DNA of 45,384 nucleotides from positions 1-45,384 of the forward strand of contig VGHE01000016.1 of the NCBI GenBank assembly GCA_016868315.1, given 5' to 3'. The notes under the pieces are model-generated. The model searched no databases. It was not told the origin of the DNA and worked only from the letters and a program-made list of their open reading frames with translations. Within the stretch, counting starts at the first letter, position 1. Every line of letters starts with the position of its first letter. The translations under genes and the position numbers were made by a program. The DNA is from Betaproteobacteria bacterium. Lineage in GTDB: Bacteria; Bdellovibrionota_B; Oligoflexia; Silvanigrellales; Silvanigrellaceae. Positions 1 through 8,528 of the stretch are shown here, in pieces.

Positions 1-1118
1 AAGGTCAAATTCGTTGAACCGCTTTTGTTACTGACCGGTGTAACTGTCGCAGTGCAGTTTGGAACTGTCCCCGAAAAGGAAACTGCACCTGAGTTTGCAA
101 CGAGATTGTTGTCTCCGGTTGCATAACGCACCGAGCTAGAACAACTCAATGCATTGTCAACATCACTCATGGTAAAGTTCACAGACGTTGAAGAAGACTC
201 GCTGACGCTTGTGTTGGTGATTGTCGAAATTGTAGGAGCGTCGTTGACTGATGCAATGGATAAATTGACTGTTTGAGTGACTGAGCATTGGGTGATGCCT
301 GGGTCGTTGTCACACACCCTAAAACTGAAGGAGTCGGCGCCGTTAGCGTTGGAAGTTGGGGAATAGGTAATGCTGGTTCCGGATGCACCTGGATCCGCTG
401 GCCAGCTTCCCAGATTTCCTTTCACTGGATTCGAAAGTACCTCGAAATTCATACGAGCAGGCGTTCCGCGTGCTGTACTGTCCTGGAATTGTGGCAGCAG
501 AATGGCCACCGCCGGGCTCTGATCCTCATTCAGGGAAATGGAAGTCTGACCGGCAACAACGACCTCGGGAGCGGTGTTGGTCGAACGAACCTGCACAGTG
601 AAGCTTGATTGGCTTGTAGTGCGTCCGTCGCTAAGAGAAAGTGTTATGCCCACAGGCGAGATAGCTGCATATCGTGTGGTGATCGCAATACCACAAACGG
701 TTGTTTCTCCTCCTGTAATTGTTACGTCTCCGTAGGTCATAGATGTCTGATTGGGTGTACCTTTGTTGGTTGTTCTGATTGTTGAAAGATTGTTGCTGAG
801 TGGAACCACTTCTCTGCACATCACCGTGTCATCGAAATCAAAAATTCGGAAACTCAAAGTCGGATATGTGCTGAGTTCATCGATGGTCAGATTCGAGATC
901 TGCATGATGAGTGGGGAGTTGTTTGGGCTATCTGGAGCAGCGACAGGAGTTGGTGATGGCTCAGGTGTTGCAGTTGGTTGCGCATCGACAATGACCTCAA
1001 CGGTTGCTTCCGTTTCATCTTCTTCAAGAGGAGGTGCTGCACGAAAGCATCCCGTCATGACTAACACGACGAGACACACCCACAGCAGTTCCAAACTTCT
1101 CAAAGATGGCCTGTTCAC
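1..1118 (-). CDS. Surface lipoprotein with tandem Ig/cadherin-like domains (3' end outside window)
   Basis: Open frame of about 372 codons running off the left edge, read by translating the minus strand. The GTG start at 1118 follows an AGAGG ribosome-binding site. The N-terminus is a lipoprotein signal peptide with lipobox VMTGC, so the product is probably lipid-anchored and exported. A short Pro/Thr-rich spacer (TATPEPSPTPVAAP) follows. Then come at least three beta-rich modules whose borders look alike: NNSPLIMQISN, NTAPEVVVAGQTSISLNEDQ and VNDAPTISTITNTSVSES. The N-x-A-P linker and the NEDQ turn are typical of cadherin-like or Ig-like repeat domains in large bacterial surface proteins. 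Function is unknown; adhesion or cell-surface structure is inference. The total length cannot be judged because the stop lies outside the window. Confidence 0.8.
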   Translation of the reverse strand, partial: MNRPSLRSLELLWVCLVVLVMTGCFRAAPPLEEDETEATVEVIVDAQPTATPEPSPTPVAAPDSPNNSPLIMQISNLTIDELSTYPTLSFRIFDFDDTVMCREVVPLSNNLSTIRTTNKGTPNQTSMTYGDVTITGGETTVCGIAITTRYAAISPVGITLSLSDGRTTSQSSFTVQVRSTNTAPEVVVAGQTSISLNEDQSPAVAILLPQFQDSTARGTPARMNFEVLSNPVKGNLGSWPADPGASGTSITYSPTSNANGADSFSFRVCDNDPGITQCSVTQTVNLSIASVNDAPTISTITNTSVSESSSTSVNFTMSDVDNALSCSSSVRYATGDNNLVANSGAVSFSGTVPNCTATVTPVSNKSGSTNLT

Positions 1119-1326
1119 GTCAATAACCTCTCTGATTTTACATCGGAAAATGTGAGCCACGATTTATTGGTGAACGTGTGTTTTGATTTTTTATGCAAAT
1201 TTTTGGCGATTTAAGCTGCTTCATTGCAGGTTAAAAAATGCATTAACAGCCAAGTATTTTCCTCCTTCCGAGATTAATTTCTGCTTGAAAGCACCGAAAA
1301 AGAGTGAGGAAAGGGACGTTCTCTTG

Positions 1327-1959
1327 ATGACTGTGTCCGCATTAAAACAGCATCGAACGAGATTTAGGTTGCCGGAAGTATTGGCGATCCTCGTTTTTTT
1401 TGTGTTTTCTGAGATTCCCGAGGCGCACGCTGAGAGGGGCTCGGTCAGCGTCATTAACCGCGGTGGTACGTCATTGAATCGGGGCAATTTGTCGCGCGAC
1501 CAGCGTTACCCGACTTATGGCTTGGCAGTGACACGAATCATTAGCGTAGATTCTGAAGGCATGGGAATGTCACTTGCAAACGTCTTTTCAGTCAATCACT
1601 CAACTTTTTACACTCAGAACAAGGAAACGCTAAAGTTTCCGCTGGTGGCACGTGCATCTCATCAGCTGATTGAACCAGCTTTTCTCTACGACGTGTGCTT
1701 TTTTTCCTATACGGCAGTGCGACCCTGTTTAGCCGCTGGAATTTCGGCCATCTATTTACGACATAATGCTGATAATTATCAGATGTACACTGCGTTTCCG
1801 GCACAGGCACGGCTGCAGTTTGTTTCTCGCGCGGGTCTGATTTTTGAATTCGGCGGAACATTCCGCCGGTTTTCATTCCGCACCGAAGGTAATCTGGCCT
1901 GGAGCCAGGACGTCTCAGCATTTCTCGGGATGGGGCTGTTTCTGACAGGCGGCTATTGA
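1327..1959 (+). CDS. Small outer-membrane beta-barrel-like protein
   Basis: Protein of 210 residues. ATG at 1327 was chosen because it places a normal signal peptide at the N-terminus (basic residues, then LAILVFFVF, cleavage after EAHA) and follows a purine-rich AGGAAAGGGA site. The frame is open further upstream, but only from non-ATG starts without a signal. The mature part has alternating hydrophobic and polar stretches, many aromatic residues and a C-terminal Tyr (GLFLTGGY), as expected for an outer-membrane barrel. I recognise no specific family. It stands alone: the gene to the left is divergent and cheW to the right is convergent. Barrel assignment is inference from pattern only. Confidence 0.6.
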   Translation: MTVSALKQHRTRFRLPEVLAILVFFVFSEIPEAHAERGSVSVINRGGTSLNRGNLSRDQRYPTYGLAVTRIISVDSEGMGMSLANVFSVNHSTFYTQNKETLKFPLVARASHQLIEPAFLYDVCFFSYTAVRPCLAAGISAIYLRHNADNYQMYTAFPAQARLQFVSRAGLIFEFGGTFRRFSFRTEGNLAWSQDVSAFLGMGLFLTGGY

Positions 1960-1971
1960 GCGGCTATTGAG
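1950..1971 (+). repeat. 11-bp tandem duplication at a gene end
   Basis: The sequence CGGCTATTGAG occurs twice head to tail across the stop codon of the barrel protein gene, so the terminal Gly-Tyr-stop is encoded a second time just past the real stop. It looks like a small slippage duplication. No function is suggested. Confidence 0.7.
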
Positions 1972-1988
1972 CGCGCATGAGCAAGCGA

Positions 1989-2474
1989 TCACGCAACCGA
2001 TGAGAGTCCGGCATGGCCTGCAAGTTCTTCCGGACGCAGGATGAGGCTAGGTTCCACAAGAATGACGACTCTGTCGGTGAGTTTGCCAATGCCAATCAGG
2101 CATTGAGTGTGCGGGTGACCACCGATGTCTGGTGGCAGTTCAATTTGCTTTGCACGAAAATCAATAACTTCACGAACAGTATCTACAATGAGACCAACTT
2201 TCTTCGACCAGATCTCCACGATGATGATACAAGTCTCGCGTGTGTAATCGACGTGCGGCAGAGAAAACTTTTTGCGCAAGTCCATGACCGGCAGCACCCG
2301 TCCGCGCAGGTTTATAATGCCCTTCATATAGTCTGCCATGTTTGGCACGTGGGTTATTTCTGCAAGGCCTATGATTTCTGATACGGCTTTAATCGGAACC
2401 GCATAGGTTTCAGTGGCCAATTGAAAACTCAGATAGCGGCCTTCTTCAGCGATTCTCTTTCCAGGACGCTCCAC
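1989..2474 (-). CDS. cheW: Chemotaxis adaptor CheW (first cluster)
   Basis: CheW scaffold protein of 161 residues, a normal length for the family, which links receptors to the CheA kinase in the cytoplasmic array. The GTG start at 2474 follows a strong GAGGGGGAG site. The frame is open further upstream but that extension has no CheW similarity and would overlap cheR. Family features are clear: a start resembling YLSFQLATETYAVPI, then the conserved core around GIINLRGRVLPVMDLRKKF and a second half with VGLIVDTVREVIDF. It is transcribed divergently from the cheR-cheA-cheW-cheD/B-cheB operon. The 148-bp gap at 2475-2622 should hold promoters for both directions, though I could not assign any box with confidence. 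Confidence 0.93.
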   Translation of the reverse strand: MERPGKRIAEEGRYLSFQLATETYAVPIKAVSEIIGLAEITHVPNMADYMKGIINLRGRVLPVMDLRKKFSLPHVDYTRETCIIIVEIWSKKVGLIVDTVREVIDFRAKQIELPPDIGGHPHTQCLIGIGKLTDRVVILVEPSLILRPEELAGHAGLSSVA

Positions 2475-2622
2475 GTCTGACTCCCCCTCACCGAGATATT
2501 CGGGTATCGGACGAATTGTGAAAAATTTCCGGTTTGTTTTCGACACTCTGTCATGAATCTGACGTCCTGCTTTCCTTTGTTTCTCCGATACAGCGAGTGA
2601 GACCCAAAAATAGGAGTGTGCC

Positions 2623-3510
2623 GTGTCGAGGGATTCGGGGTTGGAGAACCTCAAAAAACTAGAGCGTGATGTGATTGGATTTCAGAAGCTCGCTGAATAT
2701 CTGCGGCTTGAAACTGGAATCAACCTGAACCTCTCCGACAAGAACCAAACCCTTCTTGCAAGCCGGGTTCTCAAGATTCTTCCGAACTTGGGGTTTGCTG
2801 ATTATTCTGCTCTTCATGCGGCACTCATTTCTGGTCACCGTGATGCGCGAGATTTGTTCATTAATATTATCACTACAAACACCACTCACTTCTTTAGAGA
2901 AAATCAGCATTTCGATGTACTTGGGCGCGTGGCGCGTGACCTTCTCAGTCATCCCGAGAAGAAAAAAACACGCGAAATCCGGGTGTGGTGTGCCGCCTGC
3001 AGCACGGGTGAAGAAGCCTACAGCATTTCTATGGTGCTCAATTCGATTTTTCCTGCGCAGGATGGTTGGAACCTCCGCATTCTCGCGACTGACATCGACA
3101 CCGACGTTCTTCGCACAGCCATTCGTGGGGTCTACCCGCAGGAGGCGCTCGATAGCGTTCCTGAACAATATCGTTCTTGTTTTGAAGCGGGAAAGGGTGA
3201 TTCGCTGGGATATGCGCGCGTTCGTAAGAGCATTCGCGATCACATCACTTTTGCACCCTTCAATCTCATGACTCTGAGCTATCCATTTCAATCAAAGTTC
3301 GATTTTATCTTCTGTAGGAACGTTATGATTTATTTCGACAGACCGGAAATCCATTCGACTATCCGGAAAATCGAAGGCTGCCTGCGGCTGGGTGGATTTT
3401 TGTTCATTGGACATTCGGAAACCGTCGTTGGTGTCACCCCAGGTCTCAAATCAAGAGCACCCGCCGTGTACGAGCGGTTGAAAGTGATTCGGAAAGGAGA
3501 GGCTGCATGA
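2623..3510 (+). CDS. cheR: Chemoreceptor glutamate methyltransferase CheR
   Basis: CheR transfers methyl groups from S-adenosylmethionine to glutamates of chemoreceptors, setting adaptation. The protein has 295 residues. It shows the N-terminal helical CheR domain (about 15-85), the FREN motif at 91-94, the SAM-binding CAACSTGEEAYS segment near 123-134, the acidic ATDID at 155-159 and the FCRNVMIYFD motif at 230-239. GTG at 2623 follows AGGAG at a spacing of six. The gene starts the plus-strand chemotaxis operon, and its stop overlaps the ATG of the next gene by four bases, which implies translational coupling. It is the only CheR in the window, so both kinases here may depend on it or on enzymes encoded elsewhere. 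Confidence 0.95.
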   Translation: MSRDSGLENLKKLERDVIGFQKLAEYLRLETGINLNLSDKNQTLLASRVLKILPNLGFADYSALHAALISGHRDARDLFINIITTNTTHFFRENQHFDVLGRVARDLLSHPEKKKTREIRVWCAACSTGEEAYSISMVLNSIFPAQDGWNLRILATDIDTDVLRTAIRGVYPQEALDSVPEQYRSCFEAGKGDSLGYARVRKSIRDHITFAPFNLMTLSYPFQSKFDFIFCRNVMIYFDRPEIHSTIRKIEGCLRLGGFLFIGHSETVVGVTPGLKSRAPAVYERLKVIRKGEAA

Positions 3511-5807
3511 ACTCCCGGAAATTGAACGAGACTCTTCTTATTGTAGAAGACGATGCTGACATGCGGGATGCCATCCTGGAGAGTCTTCAAGGCTTGGGAT
3601 GCTCTCTTTTTGCCTGCGCCAATGCCGAGGACGCGCTTTCATTTGCACGGGAGAATCCGTGCTTTGCAGTCTTTAGCGATTATCGCATGCCCGGAATGAA
3701 TGGCATCGAATTTTGCAGGCGTCTCAAAATGGATATGCCGCGCATTAATTTTGTTGTGCTTACGGGATTTGCTGACAAGCAGACCGTTCTCGACGCTTTC
3801 AGGGTTGGTATCGACGACCTTCTTGAGAAGCCTGAAGATCTCGTGCGGCTCAGGGATAAAGCCGACGCATTTGTGCGAGCCCGAATTGAGGAGCTCAACA
3901 AAGAGCAACAGGAAATGATTGTATTGCGGCAGGTCTTCTGTGAGGAGGCCAACGACATTCTCAGAGACCTCGATACCTACATATTCAAGCTGGAGGAAGT
4001 CCCACCACAGCCTGAAGTTGTTGATGTGTTGTTTAGGAAGGCACACACTCTCAAGGGCTCTGCAGCTGCATTTCCTGGAACTGAAAAACTCTCCATGGTG
4101 ACTCATGCGTACGAGAACCTTCTACAGAGCCTTCGAAAGGGAAAGCTCAAGCCCTCACAAGCGTTGACGCATGTTCTTCTTCAGGGAGCCGACGTCATCA
4201 AGAGCCTTGTGTCAGACTTCGAGGAAGGGCGCGAACGGGCTGTGAACCTGCAGCCTTTTGTTGAAGCTTTGAATCGCTGGACAGAGGGGCAGGTGGGTGC
4301 TCACACACAGAACCAGCAGCCCGCACCAACTCCTTCTCAAACTCCAGCACCAACACCTGCAGTCAATGTAACTGCCGAGTTAATTGTTCCTGAATCGGTA
4401 ACGCCTGCACCAGCACGCGTGCCCGAAGACGATGGGATTGCCTGGGTTGAGCAGCCTGAAAATTTAGTAACCAAATCAATTTCTGAGGTTGCTGCTGTAC
4501 CTTCAAGTGTTGCCGCGGAGGTGCCCTCGGGCGCGCAACCCATGACTGCATATTCTCAAGCTGTAAAGGCAAGCGAAGGTGCACCCAAAGAAGAGGAAGA
4601 CGACGGGCTATTTGTGTCTATTGAGAAACTCAATTCTTTCATGGAACTCTCTGGGGAGTTGGTTGTTCTCAAGAACGCTTATCATGCCGTTGTAAAGCAG
4701 GTGCTGAAGTTTGAGCTACCACAAGAGCAAAAGCAGCGCCTCGAGGAAATGAATCAGTCGCTCGACAAGATCTCGGAGCAGATCCAGGGACAGATCATGG
4801 ATGTCCGCAAGGTACAGTTGAAGGTCGCCTTTCAAAAGTTCCCGCGCATTGTCCGACAGGTCTCTCATGATCTCCAAAAGCAAGTGCGCTTAGAGATGAC
4901 TGGCACGGAGCTCGGCGTCGACAAGAGTATTGCGAAAGCACTTTCGAGCGCACTCGTTCACGTTGTGCGAAATGCAGCGGATCATGGGATTGAGATGCCC
5001 GAAGTTAGAATTTCGAGGAACAAGCCCGAGTGTGGCGTGGTGCGCATTCATTCAAACCAGATTGCTGACAGCATTGTCATTACCATTGACGATGACGGAG
5101 CGGGGATTGATCCTGAACAAATCAAGAAGAAGGCCTTGGAGAAGGGATTAATTACCCGCGACACAATGATGAACATGCCTGCCCATGCAGCTATTGACCT
5201 TATTTTCCTTCCAGGTTTTTCGACCGCTGAGAAAATAACCAGTGTCTCGGGACGTGGTGTTGGCATGGATGTTGTGCGCACTGAAATTTCAAAGCTTGGC
5301 GGTACGTGCTCGATCGAATCGAATGCAGGCTTGGGAACTCGCCTGAGTATTGTGCTCCCGGTTCCTAAAACAGTCCTTGTTGAAAACACCTTGCTTACGG
5401 AAAGTAGCGGACACCAGATTGTTGTTCCACTTGTCAGTATCTCCAAAATTACTCCTATCAAAGACCTGATTCTCTCCAAGGTTGATGGCCGCATGACCTG
5501 TCAGCACGAGGGAGTCACCATTCCTTTGGGCGACTATCGGTCATTTATCGACTCTCCGCTTAAGGGCAGTGCGATGGAAAAAGTTGATTTTGCACCCGAT
5601 GCACTCGTGCTGATCATCTCTCACAAAGAACACGCGTTGGCTTTGGTAGTCGATCGAGTCGTGGATCAGCTTGAGGCAGTGGTTCGGCCTTTTGATAACG
5701 TCGTCGAAAAACTGCTCGGATTCAAAGGCACAAGCTTGCTCGACTCAGAGCATGTCGCTTTTGTTCTTGATGCAGAGTCTCTTGTGGGGGCTGCATATGC
5801 TGCTTAA
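3507..5807 (+). CDS. cheA: Receiver-HPt-CheA hybrid histidine kinase
   Basis: Chemotaxis kinase of 766 residues with an unusual order. Residues 8-125 are a receiver domain with all key residues: acidic E14-D16, phospho-acceptor D58 in SDYRMPG, T86 and K108. An HPt domain follows, with phospho-His H180 in AHTLKGSAA. A Pro/Thr/Ala-rich linker covers about 265-360. The dimerisation segment is at 365-440. The GHKL ATPase core has N-box HVVRNAADHG (485-494), DDDGAGID (528-535) and GRGVGMD (582-588). A CheW-like domain ends the protein. No recognisable P2 domain sits between HPt and dimerisation parts. Hybrid CheA proteins such as FrzE or CheAY carry the receiver at the C-terminus; here it is at the N-terminus. 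The start overlaps the cheR stop as ATGA. Confidence 0.93.
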   Translation: MNSRKLNETLLIVEDDADMRDAILESLQGLGCSLFACANAEDALSFARENPCFAVFSDYRMPGMNGIEFCRRLKMDMPRINFVVLTGFADKQTVLDAFRVGIDDLLEKPEDLVRLRDKADAFVRARIEELNKEQQEMIVLRQVFCEEANDILRDLDTYIFKLEEVPPQPEVVDVLFRKAHTLKGSAAAFPGTEKLSMVTHAYENLLQSLRKGKLKPSQALTHVLLQGADVIKSLVSDFEEGRERAVNLQPFVEALNRWTEGQVGAHTQNQQPAPTPSQTPAPTPAVNVTAELIVPESVTPAPARVPEDDGIAWVEQPENLVTKSISEVAAVPSSVAAEVPSGAQPMTAYSQAVKASEGAPKEEEDDGLFVSIEKLNSFMELSGELVVLKNAYHAVVKQVLKFELPQEQKQRLEEMNQSLDKISEQIQGQIMDVRKVQLKVAFQKFPRIVRQVSHDLQKQVRLEMTGTELGVDKSIAKALSSALVHVVRNAADHGIEMPEVRISRNKPECGVVRIHSNQIADSIVITIDDDGAGIDPEQIKKKALEKGLITRDTMMNMPAHAAIDLIFLPGFSTAEKITSVSGRGVGMDVVRTEISKLGGTCSIESNAGLGTRLSIVLPVPKTVLVENTLLTESSGHQIVVPLVSISKITPIKDLILSKVDGRMTCQHEGVTIPLGDYRSFIDSPLKGSAMEKVDFAPDALVLIISHKEHALALVVDRVVDQLEAVVRPFDNVVEKLLGFKGTSLLDSEHVAFVLDAESLVGAAYAA

Positions 5808-6267
5808 TGAAGATATCGTTAATGGACTTCAAGAAGCTTTGGAAGAGCGTAAAAACAAGGGACCGCACGCGAGCTTCCTCTTGGTGCAGGTCGGGGAGCA
5901 GAAATTTGGTCTGCCCATGTCGCAGGTCATCGAGGTTCTTGAATCGAGGCGTTGGAATCCGCTGCCTGTGAATCGTCCCAACATCTTGGGTGTGGTGAAT
6001 CTCCGCGGTGTTGTTTTCACCATTTATCATTTGGCAAGTCTGCTCGGTAAGGGCGGAATGCACGAGGCTCAATCAGGCCAGGGCTGCATTATTGTTGTGA
6101 CCGATGGTCGACGCCGCTTCGGGCTTTGGGTTGAAAACATGCTGCACGTTCAGGATTTTCCGATCAACGAACTGCATGCACTCAATGAAAGACAATTACT
6201 CGTGACTCATCTTTGCGTCGTGGAACAAGAATCCATTCTTATGATGGACATCGAACGAGTTGCTTGA
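5797..6267 (+). CDS. cheW: Chemotaxis adaptor CheW (second copy)
   Basis: CheW-family adaptor of 156 residues. ATG at 5797 overlaps the end of the preceding kinase gene by 11 bases and follows GGGGG at about seven bases. The conserved adaptor core is visible: a start like SFLLVQVGEQKFGLPMSQV, then NILGVVNLRGVVFTIYHLASL, then the FGLWVENMLHVQDF segment. It is likely the partner of the receiver-HPt-CheA kinase encoded just upstream. The stop (TGA at 6265-6267) is directly followed by the ATG of the CheD fusion gene, so the operon is continuous. Confidence 0.92.
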   Translation: MLLNEDIVNGLQEALEERKNKGPHASFLLVQVGEQKFGLPMSQVIEVLESRRWNPLPVNRPNILGVVNLRGVVFTIYHLASLLGKGGMHEAQSGQGCIIVVTDGRRRFGLWVENMLHVQDFPINELHALNERQLLVTHLCVVEQESILMMDIERVA

Positions 6268-7830
6268 ATGAACAATATTTATCTTTTCCCGGGACACTTT
6301 GTGGTTTCGGTCGAGCCGGCTGAGGTGACCACCATTCTCGGGTCATGTGTGGCTGTTGCATTGCATGATCCGTCGCGGCGAATCACGGCCTTGAATCACT
6401 ATCTTTTGCCTCAGCCGGGCGGAACCGAAGGAGCTTCGAGTTTACGCTATGCAGGTGTATCTCTGCCCAGAATGCTTGAAGAGATTCTCTCCCAAGGTGC
6501 TGCTCTCGATCGTCTTCAGGCTAAGGTTTATGGTGGCGCACGTGTGATTGACAACATTGGCTTGGGAGATTCGATAGGTCGCACGAACGTAGATTTTGCC
6601 CTGGCTTGGCTTAAGGAAAGGAGAATTCCGGTCTTGGCCAATGACCTCGGTGGCAATGTTGGACGCAAAATTATCGTCAATACTCAAGACTTCTCGGTCA
6701 AACACCAGCTTATGAACCGGAGCGGCAGCGTCGATACTTCGGGTGGCCAGTCTACTCTGATCGATCGTGTTGCCAAGGTCGTCGTGGTCGATGACTCAGC
6801 TACAGTGCGCTCGATCTTCAGTCGTGTTCTCACTCAGTCTGGCAAAGTTGAGGTTGTTGGCGTTGCCCGAGATGCTTTTGAGGCGCGCGAGGTTATCGTT
6901 GAAAAAAATCCAGACGTAGTGCTTCTTGATATCGAGATGCCCGGTATGTCTGGAGTTAAGTTTCTCGAAAAGTTGATGCAGCATTTTCCATTGCCGACTT
7001 TGATGGTCTCATCATTGCGACCCGACGATGATGCTACTCTTCGGGCGCTAGAATTAGGTGCGCTTGAGTTTGTGCATAAGCCTGCACAATTCGATCCGAA
7101 TGCACTTCGATTTTTTGCGGAAAGCCTGGTGCAGAAGGTCGTTGCAGCTGCAAGTCAATTGGAGCGTGTGAAATCGGGGCGTTTCAAGCGTCCTGCATCC
7201 ACTTCTGCTGTCCGTCCATCCGCTGGAAGACTATCCGAGGGTTTGAATCTCGTACTTGTGGGTGGGAACGGCGGGGCACATCAGGACTTGGAAGTCTTGT
7301 TGCAGTCTCTCCCTCACGATACGCCACCCGTTTTGGTTTCTGTTAGCTCAGTCTCTGCATTACTGTCTTCGTATATTGAAAAGTGGAAAAAGTTGACCCG
7401 GCTGGATTTAAAGGTTGCGTCTGATGGGGTCTGCCCGATGCGCGGCACTGTCTATTTTGCTCCAGCGGGTCAGCATTTGATGCTGGAGAGTTCGGTCGGA
7501 CAGCTGGTTATGCGATTGAGTTCTACTGCTCCCGTGTGCTTGCAGCTTCCCTCGGCTGATGTGCTTTTTCAGTCTGCACTGAAAGCCGTTGCACCTGGTC
7601 AACATGGCGGTGTGGTGGGCATTTTAATGAGCGGTTTGGGTCAAGATGGAGTGCAAGGGCTGCTTCAATTGCATGAGCGCAAGGCGCAAACTTTTGTGAC
7701 CCACCCAGAAGCAAGCTCTTTTGCATTCGCGCCACAGGCTGCCATCTCCGTAGGTGCGGCAGAGCATATTCTTCGACCCGAGGAGTTCGCCACCCGACTC
7801 ATGAGTTTGAGAAGTAAGGCGGCTGTATGA
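6268..7830 (+). CDS. CheD-receiver-degenerate CheB fusion protein
   Basis: A 520-residue three-part fusion. Residues 1-150 are CheD, the receptor glutamine deamidase, with T21, C27 in LGSCV and H44 in NHYLLP placed as in the known CheD catalytic triad. Residues 170-290 are a receiver domain with D175/D176, phospho-acceptor D221 in LLDIEMPG, S248/S249 and K271. Residues 325-515 resemble the CheB methylesterase fold, but two catalytic residues are gone. The GASTGG loop reads VGGNGG, so Ser is replaced by Gly/Asn at 333-334. The QHMP His position reads VSSV, with Ser360 there. Only the Asp of SGLGQDG (D460) remains. I infer a working deamidase, a phosphorylatable receiver and an inactive esterase-like domain. 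The next gene encodes the intact esterase and overlaps this one. Confidence 0.9.
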   Translation: MNNIYLFPGHFVVSVEPAEVTTILGSCVAVALHDPSRRITALNHYLLPQPGGTEGASSLRYAGVSLPRMLEEILSQGAALDRLQAKVYGGARVIDNIGLGDSIGRTNVDFALAWLKERRIPVLANDLGGNVGRKIIVNTQDFSVKHQLMNRSGSVDTSGGQSTLIDRVAKVVVVDDSATVRSIFSRVLTQSGKVEVVGVARDAFEAREVIVEKNPDVVLLDIEMPGMSGVKFLEKLMQHFPLPTLMVSSLRPDDDATLRALELGALEFVHKPAQFDPNALRFFAESLVQKVVAAASQLERVKSGRFKRPASTSAVRPSAGRLSEGLNLVLVGGNGGAHQDLEVLLQSLPHDTPPVLVSVSSVSALLSSYIEKWKKLTRLDLKVASDGVCPMRGTVYFAPAGQHLMLESSVGQLVMRLSSTAPVCLQLPSADVLFQSALKAVAPGQHGGVVGILMSGLGQDGVQGLLQLHERKAQTFVTHPEASSFAFAPQAAISVGAAEHILRPEEFATRLMSLRSKAAV

Positions 7831-8453
7831 ATAAAAGCACAATGTCGCAATTCAAAGACGATGCTGATTTGGTGGTTTGTATAGCAGCATCGACAGGTGG
7901 CCCCGAGGCATTGCGACAGGTGCTTTCAAAATTACCAGCCAATATCCCTCCGACTCTCGTTGTGCAGCACATGCCTGCATTATTCACAAAAAATCTTGCA
8001 CGGAGCCTGAGTCAAGAATGTGCATTCCCAGTGCGCGAGGCAGCAGACGGAGACACCCTGCGTGCTGGTGTTGTGCTTCTCGCTCCGGGTGATTTTCATA
8101 TGACCTTGGCTAAAATTGGCGGACGCTATTTTGTTCGGGTTAAGCACGACGATCCTGTTCATGGTGTGCGGCCGGCGGCTGATCCTTTGTTCGATTCTGT
8201 GGCTCGAGCTGCAGGTGCGCGTGCCATTGGTGTCGTGCTGACAGGGATGGGGCGGGATGGTGCCCAGGGGATTCTCAAAATGCGCCAGGCCGGAGCCTTC
8301 ACAATTGCTCAAGACGAGCCCAGCTGCGTGGTTTTTGGAATGCCCAAGGAAGCCATTGCGCTAGGTGGAATCCAAATTGTCAGTCCTCTCGCAAAGATAC
8401 CCGCCATCATTATCTCAGAAATCGCAAGAAGAACTATTGCAAAGGCGGGTTGA
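7827..8453 (+). CDS. cheB: Stand-alone CheB methylesterase domain (no receiver)
   Basis: CheB removes methyl groups from receptor glutamates, and also deamidates in some species. This 208-residue protein is only the C-terminal catalytic domain. The triad is complete: S22 in CIAASTGGPEAL, H48 in VVQHMPALFTK and D144 in LTGMGRDGAQG. The usual N-terminal receiver of CheB, which inhibits the enzyme until phosphorylated, is missing. The gene starts inside the stop of the CheD-receiver-pseudo-CheB gene (ATGA overlap), so the two proteins are probably made together in similar amounts. A second ATG at 7842 is possible. Control by the receiver of the upstream pseudo-enzyme is an attractive inference but not shown by sequence. 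Confidence 0.92.
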   Translation: MNKSTMSQFKDDADLVVCIAASTGGPEALRQVLSKLPANIPPTLVVQHMPALFTKNLARSLSQECAFPVREAADGDTLRAGVVLLAPGDFHMTLAKIGGRYFVRVKHDDPVHGVRPAADPLFDSVARAAGARAIGVVLTGMGRDGAQGILKMRQAGAFTIAQDEPSCVVFGMPKEAIALGGIQIVSPLAKIPAIIISEIARRTIAKAG

Positions 8454-8528
8454 CCCGGCTAGCGTGACCCGGTGGCCTGGCGCACGTCAGAATGGGTGGG
8501 CTGACCGTGGCTTGTACCGGGGTTATGT

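Noticed and set aside
2505-2590. Two outward-facing CCGATA boxes (2505-2510 minus, 2585-2590 plus) between cheW and cheR that recall a sigma-28 -10 element
   Set aside because: The matching TAAA-type -35 element is missing at the right distance on both strands, so the match is probably chance.
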